A DNA stretch of 64,000 bases from DATFVA01 sp963774455 (lineage in GTDB: Bacteria > Bacteroidota > Ignavibacteria > Ignavibacteriales > Ignavibacteriaceae): the NCBI GenBank assembly GCA_963774455.1, contig CAVZFD010000005.1:744001-808000 (forward strand), in the 5' to 3' direction. This document shows positions 53,462 through 63,251 of the stretch, in pieces; the stretch's first letter is position 1, and each line of letters begins with the position of its first letter. Position numbers and translations under genes: made by a program. A model generated the notes under the pieces. That model saw only the letters and a list, made by a program, of their open reading frames with translations. It had not been told where the DNA came from and ran no database searches.

Positions 53462-53629
53462 TAATCTGCCGCATATTAGCCGGAACTTTCTCTAAATATC
53501 CCAGCGTTATTCCCCTGAAATATCTTTTAATTTTAGCAGGATATATGTATTTTAATTTATGATATAGTATAGAGTATATCTTTTTTCATTTGTAATTAAT
53601 TAATACCTAAAAATTATACGAGGAGTGAA

Positions 53630-56545
53630 ATGTTTAAGAGAATTTTTACAGTACTTCTTCTCTTAACAGGATTTTTTTCCTGCATCTACGGCCAATCATA
53701 TAGTGGTCCTGATTCCGGGGGAGTAGCAGCTGGAGCCATAATAAGCACAGATAATTTTTCCAAAAATATGCCCATAGTTGAACCTAAGGAACATATCTGG
53801 AATGAAGAGACGGAGTATTCCGGGGAGCACAGTGAGTACATTGATTTTGGTTATCAGACACCTAAGGAAGGATCTAATTATTATTCAGATCCGAATGCTG
53901 ATAATCCTAATGGCAGTACTCCATATCCATTTTTATTGAAGGAATTTGAGGGAATCCCAATGGGTAATAGTATCCCTCCTGATCCATACTTAGCGGTCGG
54001 GCCGGATAATGTTATTGCTATTGTAAATACTTCTTTCAGAATCTTTGATAAAGAAGGGAATATATTAAAAACAATTTCAGCTGACAGCTGGTTCAACAAC
54101 GTATTTCCTAGTGCCGGTGCGTTTGACCCTAAAGTACTATACGATGTAATTGATCAAAGGTGGATAATGGTATGGCTTCAGTTAAATGATCCTGCTCATA
54201 TAGCTAATCTTTTAGTTTCAGTTTCAGATGATTCAGATCCTATTGGCACATGGTATAACTGGGCTTTACCGGCTAATTTGAACGGTACTGCAAATTCGAA
54301 TAACTGGACTGATTACCAGGGAGTCGGATATGATCAGGACGCGATCTATGTGACAGGAAATCAGTGGACTTTTGCAGTGGGTGGAGTAAATACTTTTCAA
54401 TATGCAAAGATCCGCATTATTCCTAAAGCCCAGCTTTATGCGAATACCGCAGGTGCATGTTCCTGGAAGGATATCTGGAATATTAATAATGGAAATTCTT
54501 TCACTATAAGGCCGGCACTTCAATATACGAATGCTTCAAAATATTATCTGGTTGAAGTCCCATACCAGGCCAATTTTTTCAGAGTATATAATATCACAAA
54601 TCCTCTTGGAACACCTACATTGAGTTTGAATAATATACCAGTTACATCCTATTCATCTCCGGGAAATCCATCTCAGTTAGGAGGAGGAACTCCTATTGAA
54701 GGAGGCGGTAGTTATTTGAGAAATGAACCCAAATTCCGGGATGGCTTTTTATATCTTGTGCACCCAGTGCAGAATCCCAGTTTTCCGCAATATTCCGCAC
54801 TTCATTATGTTAAAATTAATACCAATACAAATTCAACAACAGAAGATATGGTCTTCGGGGCGAACGGATACTGGCATTTCTATCCCTCTATTGATGTTGA
54901 TATAAATGGAAATATTGCACTTGCTTACAGCAGGTCTGGAACAACAGAGTATGCCGGTGCTTTTTACACCGGAAGATTTGCTAATGATCCTCCCGGATTT
55001 ATGGGCAGCCAGCCTATAGCCGAGGGTCAGGGTAATTACGTCGTCACTTTTGGAGGAACGAGGAACAGGTGGGGGGATTATACCGGAATAGTTATGGATC
55101 CGGTTGATCAGAACAGCTTCTGGGCTCTTTCTGAATATGCATCTGCAATAAATACCTGGGGTACGAGGGTTGGGAAGATATCCGTTGAACCTTTAGCTGG
55201 TCCGTATTTGATATCAAAGACTGAATCACTGGATTTTCAGAATGTTGAAGCCGGGACAATCGGAGATACTCTTTCGATTGGTATGGCCAATTATGGATCT
55301 GACGATGTTGTTATTACTGATATTCCCGTTGATCTCGGTCCATTTCATTTAGAAAATGATTTATCTTTCCCTCTTACGCTTAGCACTTATGATTCTCTTA
55401 TTATACAGTATGTATTTCAACCTACAGCTGTCGGATCATTCAATGAAACGCTGTCTATCAGCAGCAATTCAACCGGTTTCCAGGATATACTTTTGAAAGG
55501 AAGAGGGTATGAAATAAATCCTGCAGTAAAAGATAACTTTTATGCTGTTTCAGGGAGTGTGAATGAAGGTAGTTTGTATACTGTAAATTCCCTTACTGGT
55601 GCCGGGAATTTGATCGGGAATGCAGATTATGATGATGTTGATGTTTTTAAATCCTTAACAATAGATCCTCATTCCGGAATTATGTACGGACTTTCAAACA
55701 TAGCCGGGAATTCCGTTATTTCAAGAATAAACTCTGCTTTAGGTGATGCATACGAGTTGTTCACATTACCTATAACAGATATGTTTTCCATTACTTTTGA
55801 CAGCTCAGGCACCCTCTACGGAATTCAAAAGACAGGAGAGATTTATACTATAAATTTAAGCTCAGGTTCATATACTTTCCTGGATACAGCAGATGTTTTC
55901 ATTAACTCTGCGGCATTTGATCTTGGAACAAATACTCTGTATGCCGCTGCATTTGTGGCTGTCGGCTCTAATAAGGACAGAATTTATACCATTGATCCTG
56001 AAACCGGAACATCCACAGTTGTAGGTAATACAGGGTTTAATATTTTAACTAACGATCTGGCTTTTGACCCTGCCGGCAACCTGTACGGAGTGACCGGATC
56101 AGCAAGCCAGAATAATAATTTTATAAGTATCGATAAGACAACCGGAGCTGGAACAATTATCGGCTCGGTTAATTATCCGAATATAACCGGGCTTGCTTAT
56201 TCAAGTGCAGGGATCACCGGTATAGAACCTGCAGGCAATTCTCAGATGCCGAAAGATTATAGTCTGCAACAGAATTATCCGAATCCGTTTAATCCTTCAA
56301 CCAGGATAGAATACACTCTCCCTGTAACTGCCGGTGTTAAAGTAGTCATCTACAATCTTCTTGGCGAGGTTGTAAATGTACTTATTAATTCCCAGCAGAA
56401 CGCAGGTACGCATTCCGTGGTTTGGAATTCAGAAGATGCACATGGAAGTAAGGTCGGCAGCGGTGTGTATTTCTATGAGCTTAAGGCGAACGGAACAAAT
56501 GGTTCAGACTTCACTCAGATCAGGAAGATGATACTGCTGAAGTAA
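53630..56545 (+). CDS. T9SS-secreted protein with beta-propeller region and type A sorting domain
   Basis: The 971-residue protein has a signal peptide (MFKRIFTVLLLLTGFFSCIYG), an N-terminal part with many beta strands (AVGPDNVIAIVNTSFRIFDKEG, YDVIDQRWIMVWLQL), an Ig-like/choice-of-anchor domain at about 535-630 (LDFQNVEAGTIGDTLSI), propeller-like repeats from 640-850 (LYTVNSLTGAGNLIGNA, IYTIDPETGTSTVVGN) and a C-terminal sorting domain from about 885 (LQQNYPNPFNPSTRIEYTLP, GVYFYELKA). The sorting domain marks it as cargo of the PorU/PorV system. GAGGAG is before the ATG. Confidence 0.88.
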   Translation: MFKRIFTVLLLLTGFFSCIYGQSYSGPDSGGVAAGAIISTDNFSKNMPIVEPKEHIWNEETEYSGEHSEYIDFGYQTPKEGSNYYSDPNADNPNGSTPYPFLLKEFEGIPMGNSIPPDPYLAVGPDNVIAIVNTSFRIFDKEGNILKTISADSWFNNVFPSAGAFDPKVLYDVIDQRWIMVWLQLNDPAHIANLLVSVSDDSDPIGTWYNWALPANLNGTANSNNWTDYQGVGYDQDAIYVTGNQWTFAVGGVNTFQYAKIRIIPKAQLYANTAGACSWKDIWNINNGNSFTIRPALQYTNASKYYLVEVPYQANFFRVYNITNPLGTPTLSLNNIPVTSYSSPGNPSQLGGGTPIEGGGSYLRNEPKFRDGFLYLVHPVQNPSFPQYSALHYVKINTNTNSTTEDMVFGANGYWHFYPSIDVDINGNIALAYSRSGTTEYAGAFYTGRFANDPPGFMGSQPIAEGQGNYVVTFGGTRNRWGDYTGIVMDPVDQNSFWALSEYASAINTWGTRVGKISVEPLAGPYLISKTESLDFQNVEAGTIGDTLSIGMANYGSDDVVITDIPVDLGPFHLENDLSFPLTLSTYDSLIIQYVFQPTAVGSFNETLSISSNSTGFQDILLKGRGYEINPAVKDNFYAVSGSVNEGSLYTVNSLTGAGNLIGNADYDDVDVFKSLTIDPHSGIMYGLSNIAGNSVISRINSALGDAYELFTLPITDMFSITFDSSGTLYGIQKTGEIYTINLSSGSYTFLDTADVFINSAAFDLGTNTLYAAAFVAVGSNKDRIYTIDPETGTSTVVGNTGFNILTNDLAFDPAGNLYGVTGSASQNNNFISIDKTTGAGTIIGSVNYPNITGLAYSSAGITGIEPAGNSQMPKDYSLQQNYPNPFNPSTRIEYTLPVTAGVKVVIYNLLGEVVNVLINSQQNAGTHSVVWNSEDAHGSKVGSGVYFYELKANGTNGSDFTQIRKMILLK

Positions 56546-56569
56546 CCTTTAGATTCAAATCCAATAAGG

Positions 56570-56602
56570 AAAGCCGGATTAAAAAACCGGCTTTCTTCTA
56601 TT
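56570..56602 (+). terminator. Rho-independent terminator after the T9SS cargo gene
   Basis: AAAGCCGG (56570-56577) and CCGGCTTT (56587-56594) are exact complements around a nine-base loop, followed by TTTCTTCTATTTT. It lies 24 bases after the stop codon. Confidence 0.7.
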
Positions 56603-56701
56603 TTAAAGGATTCGGGACCGGCAACTCAATGTTAAATACCATTCTTATTATTTATATTACCAGATTAAATTTCAGATCAGCTACCAGAAAACGGAGAAAG
56701 T

Positions 56702-59272
56702 ATGCATAAATTCCTGGGTACTTATAACGTAGTACCATCATTGCCTGAGAACCTTGAGAAATTGAGAGAGGTTGCATATAACTTACACTGGACATGGCAT
56801 TCGGATTCAAGAGAGCTTTTCAGAAGGCTCGACAGGGAATTATGGGATGAAACCAATCATAACCCTGTTATGATACTGGGAAATGTGAGCCAGGATCGAC
56901 TGGAAGAGGTATCACATGATGACGGCTTTATTGCTCACCTTCAACGCGTTTACAATAAACTTCAGGAGTATCTTAACGAAAAAACCTGGTATCAGAAAAA
57001 CCATAATTTTTCGTCTTCATTCAACATAATATATTTCTCGGCCGAATTCGGATTAACTGAATGTCTTCAAACTTACTCAGGAGGACTCGGTGTTCTGGCG
57101 GGCGATCATCTCAAAGCTGCGAGCGATCTGGGGGTTCCGTTGATAGGAATGGGACTCCTCTATAAGGAAGGCTACTTTCAGCAGTACCTGAATTCAGACG
57201 GATGGCAGCATGAACGATATGAAATTAATGATTTTGATAACCTGCCTATGAGACTTGTAAGGGATGATAAGAATGATCCCCTTACGTTCTCAGTATCGTT
57301 TGCTAACCGGGAAGTATTTTACCAGGTCTGGAAGATTCAGGTTGGAAGAATTCCGCTTTACCTGCTTGATACCAATGTTATGGCCAACTCTGCGGATGAT
57401 AGGATCATTACCCGGACATTATACGGAGGCAATGTTGAGACCAGGATTGAACAGGAAATTATCCTTGGTATAGGTGGAATCAGAACTTTGCATGCACTCG
57501 GGATCAAACCTATGGTTTGTCATATGAACGAAGGTCATTCAGCCTTCCTCTCGCTCGAAAGGATCCGGTACCTCATCCAGAATGACGGCTTAAGCTACAC
57601 CGAATCTAAAGAAATTGGATACTCATCCAACATATTTACAACACATACTCCCGTTCCGGCAGGTATAGATGTATTTTCTAATGAGCTTGTCGAGAAATAC
57701 CTTGGAAATTATTACAGAAATGAATTAAAGATTTCGGACAAAGAATTCTACTCCCTGGGCACTATATACAGGGATAAAGAATCGAGTGTCTTTAATATGG
57801 CGCATCTTGCAATGAATACTGCAGGTCACATCAATGGTGTGAGTAAGCTTCATGGTAAAGTTTCTAAAAAGATGTGGGTCAGCGGTTTCAGGGATGTTCC
57901 TTTCAATGAAATCCCGATAGGAAGCATTACTAATGGTGTTCACACCCGTTCACATATCTCCAAGGAAATGGAGGAACTGTTAGTTCAATATATTGGGGAG
58001 AAGTGGCTGGAGAATCCCGCGTCTCCAAGTCTGTGGCAGAGGATAGATAAGATACCTGATGAGGAACTCTGGCGAACTCACGAAAGAAGACGCGAAAGAT
58101 TGGTTGCATTTGCACGCAGAAGACTTATTAAACAGGTTAAATCAAGAGGCGGCAGCCAGACTGAAGTTGCAACAGCTGCTGAAGTTTTTGATCCAACAGC
58201 ATTAACGATTGGATTTGCGAGAAGGTTTGCTACTTATAAAAGAGCAACACTTTTATTCAGGAATCTCGAAAGGTTAAACCAGATATTAAGCAACCGTAAT
58301 TTCCCGGTTCAATTTATAATTGCGGGAAAAGCTCATCCAAAGGATGAGGAAGGCAAAAAGCTGATACAGGATATATGCGAGATATCCAAGGAGGAGGCTT
58401 TCAGGCGGAAGATAGTTTTTATTGAGAATTACGATATTAATGTGGCACATTACCTGGTTGAAGGATGCGATGTGTGGCTCAATACACCCCGTCGGCCACT
58501 GGAGGCCAGCGGTACCTCGGGGATGAAGGTAATAGCCAATGGCGGACTTAATTTCAGTGTTCTCGACGGATGGTGGGATGAAGGATTTGATCCTGAGGTC
58601 GGGTGGAAAATCGGGAATGGCGAGGAATATTCAGATCCTGATTACCAGGATGAACTTGAGTCTCGTCAGCTTTATAATACCCTTGAGACACAGATCATTC
58701 CTTTGTTCTATTCGCGGGGTGAAGACGGGCTTCCGCGTGAATGGATCCAGAAGGTAAAAAATTCAATGAAGAAACTTGGACCTTATTTCAATACCCACCG
58801 GATGGTTCAGGAATACTTTGAGAATTATTATAAAGCTGCAATTGAGAAACGCCAGATATTTGCTGAAAAGAAATGGGGCAACGCAAAAGAACTGGCTGCC
58901 TGGAAAGAAAATATGCACAGGAACTGGAATAATATCCGGCTTGTTCACCTGGTGAATCCTGATAATTCTAAATCAGTTTTTGTAGGAAAAGAAATAGCAA
59001 TTTCTACAGAACTATCTCTAGGCGAGCTTACTCCTCAGGATGTAGAAGTTCAGGTTTATTATGGTCCGGTAGACCACCAGGATAATCCCGAGTATAATGA
59101 AACAATTGTGCTTCGATCTGATTCCCAAAAAACGAAGGATGGCATTTATAAATACTCCGGAAGTATAACCACGAGGCGGTCGGGACAGCAGGGTTTCACC
59201 ATTCGTGTTCTCCCTAAACATCCTTTATTGATAAATCCATTTGAGATGGGATTAGTATACTGGGCCGGCTGA
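56702..59272 (+). CDS. glgP: Glycogen/alpha-glucan phosphorylase
   Basis: The 856-residue protein belongs to the GT35 phosphorylases with a DUF3417 N-terminus (residues 1-110, LPENLEKLREVAYNLHWTW). The pyridoxal-phosphate lysine is Lys609 in EASGTSGMKVIANGG. Other conserved words are YFSAEFGLTECLQTYSGGLGVLAGDHLKAASDLG-like (shown in part: GGLGVLAGDHLKAA), HMNEGHSAF and GFARRFATYKRATL. It would release glucose-1-phosphate from glycogen or malto-oligosaccharides. The last 140 residues extend the usual core. GGAGAAAG is 5 bases before the ATG. Confidence 0.92.
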   Translation: MHKFLGTYNVVPSLPENLEKLREVAYNLHWTWHSDSRELFRRLDRELWDETNHNPVMILGNVSQDRLEEVSHDDGFIAHLQRVYNKLQEYLNEKTWYQKNHNFSSSFNIIYFSAEFGLTECLQTYSGGLGVLAGDHLKAASDLGVPLIGMGLLYKEGYFQQYLNSDGWQHERYEINDFDNLPMRLVRDDKNDPLTFSVSFANREVFYQVWKIQVGRIPLYLLDTNVMANSADDRIITRTLYGGNVETRIEQEIILGIGGIRTLHALGIKPMVCHMNEGHSAFLSLERIRYLIQNDGLSYTESKEIGYSSNIFTTHTPVPAGIDVFSNELVEKYLGNYYRNELKISDKEFYSLGTIYRDKESSVFNMAHLAMNTAGHINGVSKLHGKVSKKMWVSGFRDVPFNEIPIGSITNGVHTRSHISKEMEELLVQYIGEKWLENPASPSLWQRIDKIPDEELWRTHERRRERLVAFARRRLIKQVKSRGGSQTEVATAAEVFDPTALTIGFARRFATYKRATLLFRNLERLNQILSNRNFPVQFIIAGKAHPKDEEGKKLIQDICEISKEEAFRRKIVFIENYDINVAHYLVEGCDVWLNTPRRPLEASGTSGMKVIANGGLNFSVLDGWWDEGFDPEVGWKIGNGEEYSDPDYQDELESRQLYNTLETQIIPLFYSRGEDGLPREWIQKVKNSMKKLGPYFNTHRMVQEYFENYYKAAIEKRQIFAEKKWGNAKELAAWKENMHRNWNNIRLVHLVNPDNSKSVFVGKEIAISTELSLGELTPQDVEVQVYYGPVDHQDNPEYNETIVLRSDSQKTKDGIYKYSGSITTRRSGQQGFTIRVLPKHPLLINPFEMGLVYWAG

Positions 59273-59286
59273 TATCCGATTAGCCA

Positions 59287-60468
59287 TTAGCTAACTGCCT
59301 CATCTATTATCTGCCCGAAGAGTTCAGGGAGCTGATTAAAGGCGCTTTTCCCAAGATATTCTTCAATATTGGATCTGAAATCTATATCCTTTTCTGATCT
59401 GAAGAACCGAATTATTCCGGATGCAATATCATCCTTGCTTCCGGGCTGCACTATAATCCCGGTATTGTTATCTAAAACGAATTCGCTCAATCCCCCCACT
59501 TTTGTGACTATCACAGGTTTTCCGAAGCTGTAAGAAACATTAAGGACCGCACTCTGAGTGGCGCTTCTATACGGCAGCACGGTAACATCAGCTGCTGTAT
59601 AGTATTTCCCAACTTCTTCATTGGCTACGAATTTATTCACTACTATAACCTTATTCCGGAGTCCCAATTTTTCTATATGATTCATATACATCGAAACATC
59701 ATCATAGAATTCCCCGACAATAAGAAGTTTAAGTTCGGGGATATGTTTCAGGGCTTCAGGCATAGCCTCAATAAGTATATCGAGTCCTTTATATTTCCTT
59801 ACATAACCGAAGAATAAAAGTACTTTATCCTTATCCAAAAGGTTCAATTCCTGCCTGCTTTTATTTCTGCTGAAATTACCGCCGGTTATATAACAGTCGA
59901 ATGGGGGCAGAGAAGAATGGTATATTTTTTTACCGTGAGATATCTTCTCCAGATCCTTTGCTACTACATCGGACAACGCAAGGAAGCTGTTGGCATTACT
60001 CAATCCAAGCTTTGTCAAAAAACTATCGATGAATCTTGATTCATGAGAAATAAAATTCTCTGTGATAAATAATATTTTTCCTCTGTACTGTTTTTTCAGC
60101 AAATGGGAAATAGTATAATGGCAGGGACCAAAAAAAGGCTGCCACCAATCGAATACTACCAGGTCTGCCTTTTCTTCTTTTATTTTTTTTGCAGTTTTCA
60201 CCCAGTTGAAAGGTGATATAGAATTTATTATCCGCTCATTGGGTACTTTTATCGAAGCCGTTTTGCTCTCATCGTATTGTGTAGTTCCGGGAAAAAGAAA
60301 GTCAGGATACAGGAGGGTATAGTTAAATATTTTAACATCGAATATTTTACTAAGGGTATTATAAAGATAAGAAACATAAGTGGCAGGACCGCCTCTGTAA
60401 GGATAGGCAGGTCCGACAATAACAATTTTCTTCCTGGAAGTTTCTGTCATACTAAATGATTTATTCAT
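59287..60468 (-). CDS. GT4-family glycosyltransferase
   Basis: The 393-residue protein has the GT-B layout: an N-terminal Rossmann half beginning IVIVGPAYPYRGGPATYVSYL, the linker, and a C-terminal half with LLFFGYVRKYKGLDILIEAM, LLIVGEFYDDVSMYM and YTAADVTVLPYRSATQSAVL, ending with a family-typical GLSEFVLDNNTGIIVQPG. Donor and acceptor cannot be told. It converges on the phosphorylase gene with a 14-base gap. The ATG at 60468 or the Met seven codons later could be the start. Confidence 0.85.
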   Translation of the reverse strand: MNKSFSMTETSRKKIVIVGPAYPYRGGPATYVSYLYNTLSKIFDVKIFNYTLLYPDFLFPGTTQYDESKTASIKVPNERIINSISPFNWVKTAKKIKEEKADLVVFDWWQPFFGPCHYTISHLLKKQYRGKILFITENFISHESRFIDSFLTKLGLSNANSFLALSDVVAKDLEKISHGKKIYHSSLPPFDCYITGGNFSRNKSRQELNLLDKDKVLLFFGYVRKYKGLDILIEAMPEALKHIPELKLLIVGEFYDDVSMYMNHIEKLGLRNKVIVVNKFVANEEVGKYYTAADVTVLPYRSATQSAVLNVSYSFGKPVIVTKVGGLSEFVLDNNTGIIVQPGSKDDIASGIIRFFRSEKDIDFRSNIEEYLGKSAFNQLPELFGQIIDEAVS

Positions 60469-60517
60469 TCAGTTGAAGATACATAAAAAAGACGAAAAAA
60501 TTAGCTACTGTGCATGT

Positions 60518-62029
60518 TTAACGATAAAAGTCTTTATCGTCATCAGGAATATCGTCCTCGTCATCAGAAGACATAGTAAACATTGAGCTCAGCATATCTT
60601 TAAACTGAACACCTTTTTCCATTCTGAACTTGCTGAGCAGGGAATACTCCGAAAGTCCATGAAGTACAAATTCCATCAGCAGCAGATGATGTTTTTTATC
60701 GGCCTTTGGGAAGTATTTCTTTACAATATCTGAAAGTCCTGTAACTTTATACAATGCTGCCTCGTATCCTTTTTCATCAAGGTCATTCAGGATATCAATG
60801 TAATTACCCTTATTGAACCAATTAGTAACCTCCTGGTAGAAATTTGTGTCCTGCGATTTCTTAAGCTTATCAGGAGTAGGGAAGTATTCGGCAAAAATAC
60901 TTCTGACCGCCTTACTTATTAGAATATGTGCAACTTTAGAAGGACCCTCCTGTTCGCCCTCATATACAAGTTCAATCTTACCCGTAATTGAGGGGATCAC
61001 ACCATAAAGATCAGAGACCCTTGCGAAGGTATTGGTTTCCTTATTAAGGATAGCTCTTCGTTCGGCGGTACTTACCAGGTTCTCAAATGCTGAAATCGTG
61101 AGCCTGGCGGATACACCGCTTTTAGCATCAATATATTCGCTCTTACGGGCTTCAAATGCAATTTGTTCTATCAGATCCTTAAGAAGATCATGAATGAAAA
61201 CAACATTTTTCTGCTGATCGGCTGACCGTGCTTCCTGCTCAGTAATGGATCTTGATACCTCTATTGATTTCGGATAGTGAGTAAGTATCTGGCTATCTAT
61301 CCTATCCTTTAAAGGTGTCACAATAGATCCCCTGTTTGTATAATCCTCCGGGTTTGCAGTAAATAAAAATTGTATGTCAAGCGGAAGTCGTACCTTAAAT
61401 CCGCGTATCTGGATATCGTTCTCCTGCAATATATTGAATAGTGCCACCTGTATCCTGGCCTGAAGATCCGGGAGTTCATTGATCACGAATATTCCGCGGT
61501 TTGAGCGGGGTATCAACCCGAAATGAATGACTCTCTCATCTGAATAAGGGAGCTTAAGTGCTGCAGCTTTTATAGGATCAACGTCTCCGATCAGATCTGC
61601 CACAGATACATCAGGGGTTGCGAGTTTTTCGGTATAACGTTCCGCCCTATGAACCCATTCAATCTTTGTATTATCACCTTCCATTATCACAAGTTCTCTC
61701 GTAATGTTTGAAATTGGGTGGAAGGGGTCTTCATTAAGATCACTGTATTTTACAACAGGGATATATTCATCAAGCAGGTTTATCAGAAGACGTGCAATTT
61801 TTGTTTTTGCCTGCCCACGCAAACCAAGGAGAATGATATTATGACGTGATAAAATAGCTGTCTGGATATCAGGTATAACCGTTTCTTCATAACCAATAAT
61901 TCCTTCAAAGGGATTCTCACCCTTTTGTAGAGCACAGATGAGATTATCTCTCAGTTCATTTTTAATTGACCGTGTCTTATAACCGCTTTTTTTAAGTTCT
62001 CCAAGCGTAGATATTGAAACTAAATCCAT
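60518..62029 (-). CDS. MoxR/ChlI-like AAA ATPase
   Basis: The 503-residue protein has a AAA ATPase core with the P-loop ILLGLRGQAKTKIARL, a Walker-B-like IFVINELPDLQARIQV (Asn where Asp is usual, a feature I recall in this subfamily), LQENDIQIRGFKVRLPLDI and FLFTANPEDYTNRGS. The C-terminal 190 residues are helical. The ATG at 62029 is chosen because AAGGAG stands seven bases before it; a TTG eight codons upstream is the alternative. The gene lies 37 bases downstream of the VWA gene, the usual partner of MoxR-type ATPases in chelatase-like or remodelling pairs. Confidence 0.88.
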   Translation of the reverse strand: MDLVSISTLGELKKSGYKTRSIKNELRDNLICALQKGENPFEGIIGYEETVIPDIQTAILSRHNIILLGLRGQAKTKIARLLINLLDEYIPVVKYSDLNEDPFHPISNITRELVIMEGDNTKIEWVHRAERYTEKLATPDVSVADLIGDVDPIKAAALKLPYSDERVIHFGLIPRSNRGIFVINELPDLQARIQVALFNILQENDIQIRGFKVRLPLDIQFLFTANPEDYTNRGSIVTPLKDRIDSQILTHYPKSIEVSRSITEQEARSADQQKNVVFIHDLLKDLIEQIAFEARKSEYIDAKSGVSARLTISAFENLVSTAERRAILNKETNTFARVSDLYGVIPSITGKIELVYEGEQEGPSKVAHILISKAVRSIFAEYFPTPDKLKKSQDTNFYQEVTNWFNKGNYIDILNDLDEKGYEAALYKVTGLSDIVKKYFPKADKKHHLLLMEFVLHGLSEYSLLSKFRMEKGVQFKDMLSSMFTMSSDDEDDIPDDDKDFYR

Positions 62030-62066
62030 CAAAACTCCTTTTTCGTTAGACAATGAAAGCTGAAGA

Positions 62067-63164
62067 TTATTTCATCCTGCGTCTGCGATTCCTGATATAA
62101 TCCTCAAAAATATATTCTCCGAGTCCGGTAAGACTGCTATAGAAAGCGCGGCCCTTATTAGTTGAGGTAAACTCTCTTACAAATTGTTGAAGATAAGGAT
62201 CACGGGCAATCATAAAAGTGGTGATTGAGATACCCAGTTTTCTGCTTCTCGCAGCCTGGTCAAGCGTTTTATTAACAATCTTCCTATCCAATCCAAAACT
62301 ATTTTTGTAGTACCGTGCACCCTCTTTCAGACAGGTCGGTTTGCCGTCAGTGATCATGAATATTTGTTTATTAGATGTCTTTCTTCTTCTAAGTATATCC
62401 AATGCAAGATCTATTCCTGCGACTGTATTAGTGTGATAAGGGCCTACCTGCAGGTATGGAAGATCCTTTATAGCAATAGGCCATGCGTCGTTCCCGAATA
62501 CAATAATATCAAGAGTATCTTTCGGGTACTTCGTAGTGATAAGTTCCGAGAGCGCCATTGCTACTTTTTTTGCCGGAGTAATCCGGTCTTCTCCATACAA
62601 AATCATGGAATGAGAGATATCAATCATCAGCACCGTAGAAGTAAGCGCTTTAAAGTCTTTCTCCTCTACTTCAAGATCGTTCTCTGTTAATTTAAAGTCA
62701 TCTATACCATGATTTATCTGTGCATTCTTGATCGAATTTGTTACATCAATTTGATCCATTGTATCCCCAAAGCTGAACTCACGTCTGTCTGAAGTAAGCT
62801 CATCCCCGCTTCCTGAGTAAGGTGTTCTATGATTACCCCGCTTTGATTTCTTCAACTTTCCGAAGATTTCTTCAAGGGATTGCTTACGAATAGACTGTTC
62901 ACTCTTTGCAGTAATTACAAAAGTATCCTTGTCGGAATCTTCCTCGATGTAGTTCTTATCCTTCAGCTCATTTATAAAGTCGCCCATTCCGTAGTTATTG
63001 TCCGTTAGATTGTGATTTTTATCCAGTTCATTCATCCAGTTGAGCGCTTCATTTACGTCACCGGATGTAATCGTTAATAACTGCAGGAATATCTTCAGAA
63101 GATCTTCGAAACGGTTTTCACCGCTGTTTCCCGGAATAAATTCCGTAAATCTGTGTCCTATCAT
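62067..63164 (-). CDS. VWA-domain protein
   Basis: The 365-residue protein has an N-terminal region of about 170 residues, partly helical (RFEDLLKIFLQLLTITSG), and a von Willebrand factor A domain at about 175-345. The metal-binding MIDAS residues are visible: VLMIDISHSMILYGED (DxSxS), a Thr in HTNTVAGID, and MITDGKPTCL with the Asp. The MoxR-type ATPase gene follows, so the two likely act together as a metal-chelatase-like or protein-remodelling complex; the target is unknown. ATG start. Confidence 0.88.
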   Translation of the reverse strand: MIGHRFTEFIPGNSGENRFEDLLKIFLQLLTITSGDVNEALNWMNELDKNHNLTDNNYGMGDFINELKDKNYIEEDSDKDTFVITAKSEQSIRKQSLEEIFGKLKKSKRGNHRTPYSGSGDELTSDRREFSFGDTMDQIDVTNSIKNAQINHGIDDFKLTENDLEVEEKDFKALTSTVLMIDISHSMILYGEDRITPAKKVAMALSELITTKYPKDTLDIIVFGNDAWPIAIKDLPYLQVGPYHTNTVAGIDLALDILRRRKTSNKQIFMITDGKPTCLKEGARYYKNSFGLDRKIVNKTLDQAARSRKLGISITTFMIARDPYLQQFVREFTSTNKGRAFYSSLTGLGEYIFEDYIRNRRRRMK

Positions 63165-63251
63165 TTCTATTTTTAGTTTGTTAAGCTCTGAATACTAATT
63201 TGTAGACTAAAGTTAAGGAATGCAAGGAAAATATTTCCGGTTTATTTCACA

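Noticed and set aside
61480..61530. Asn in the Walker B position of the MoxR-type ATPase as loss of activity
   Set aside because: The word INELPDL is, as far as I recall, common in this subfamily, and the adjacent Glu is kept, so inactivation is not the best reading.
62364..62690. A 108-residue open frame antisense to the VWA gene
   Set aside because: It lies in the conserved MIDAS region of the opposite strand, with no ribosome site and no recognisable fold.
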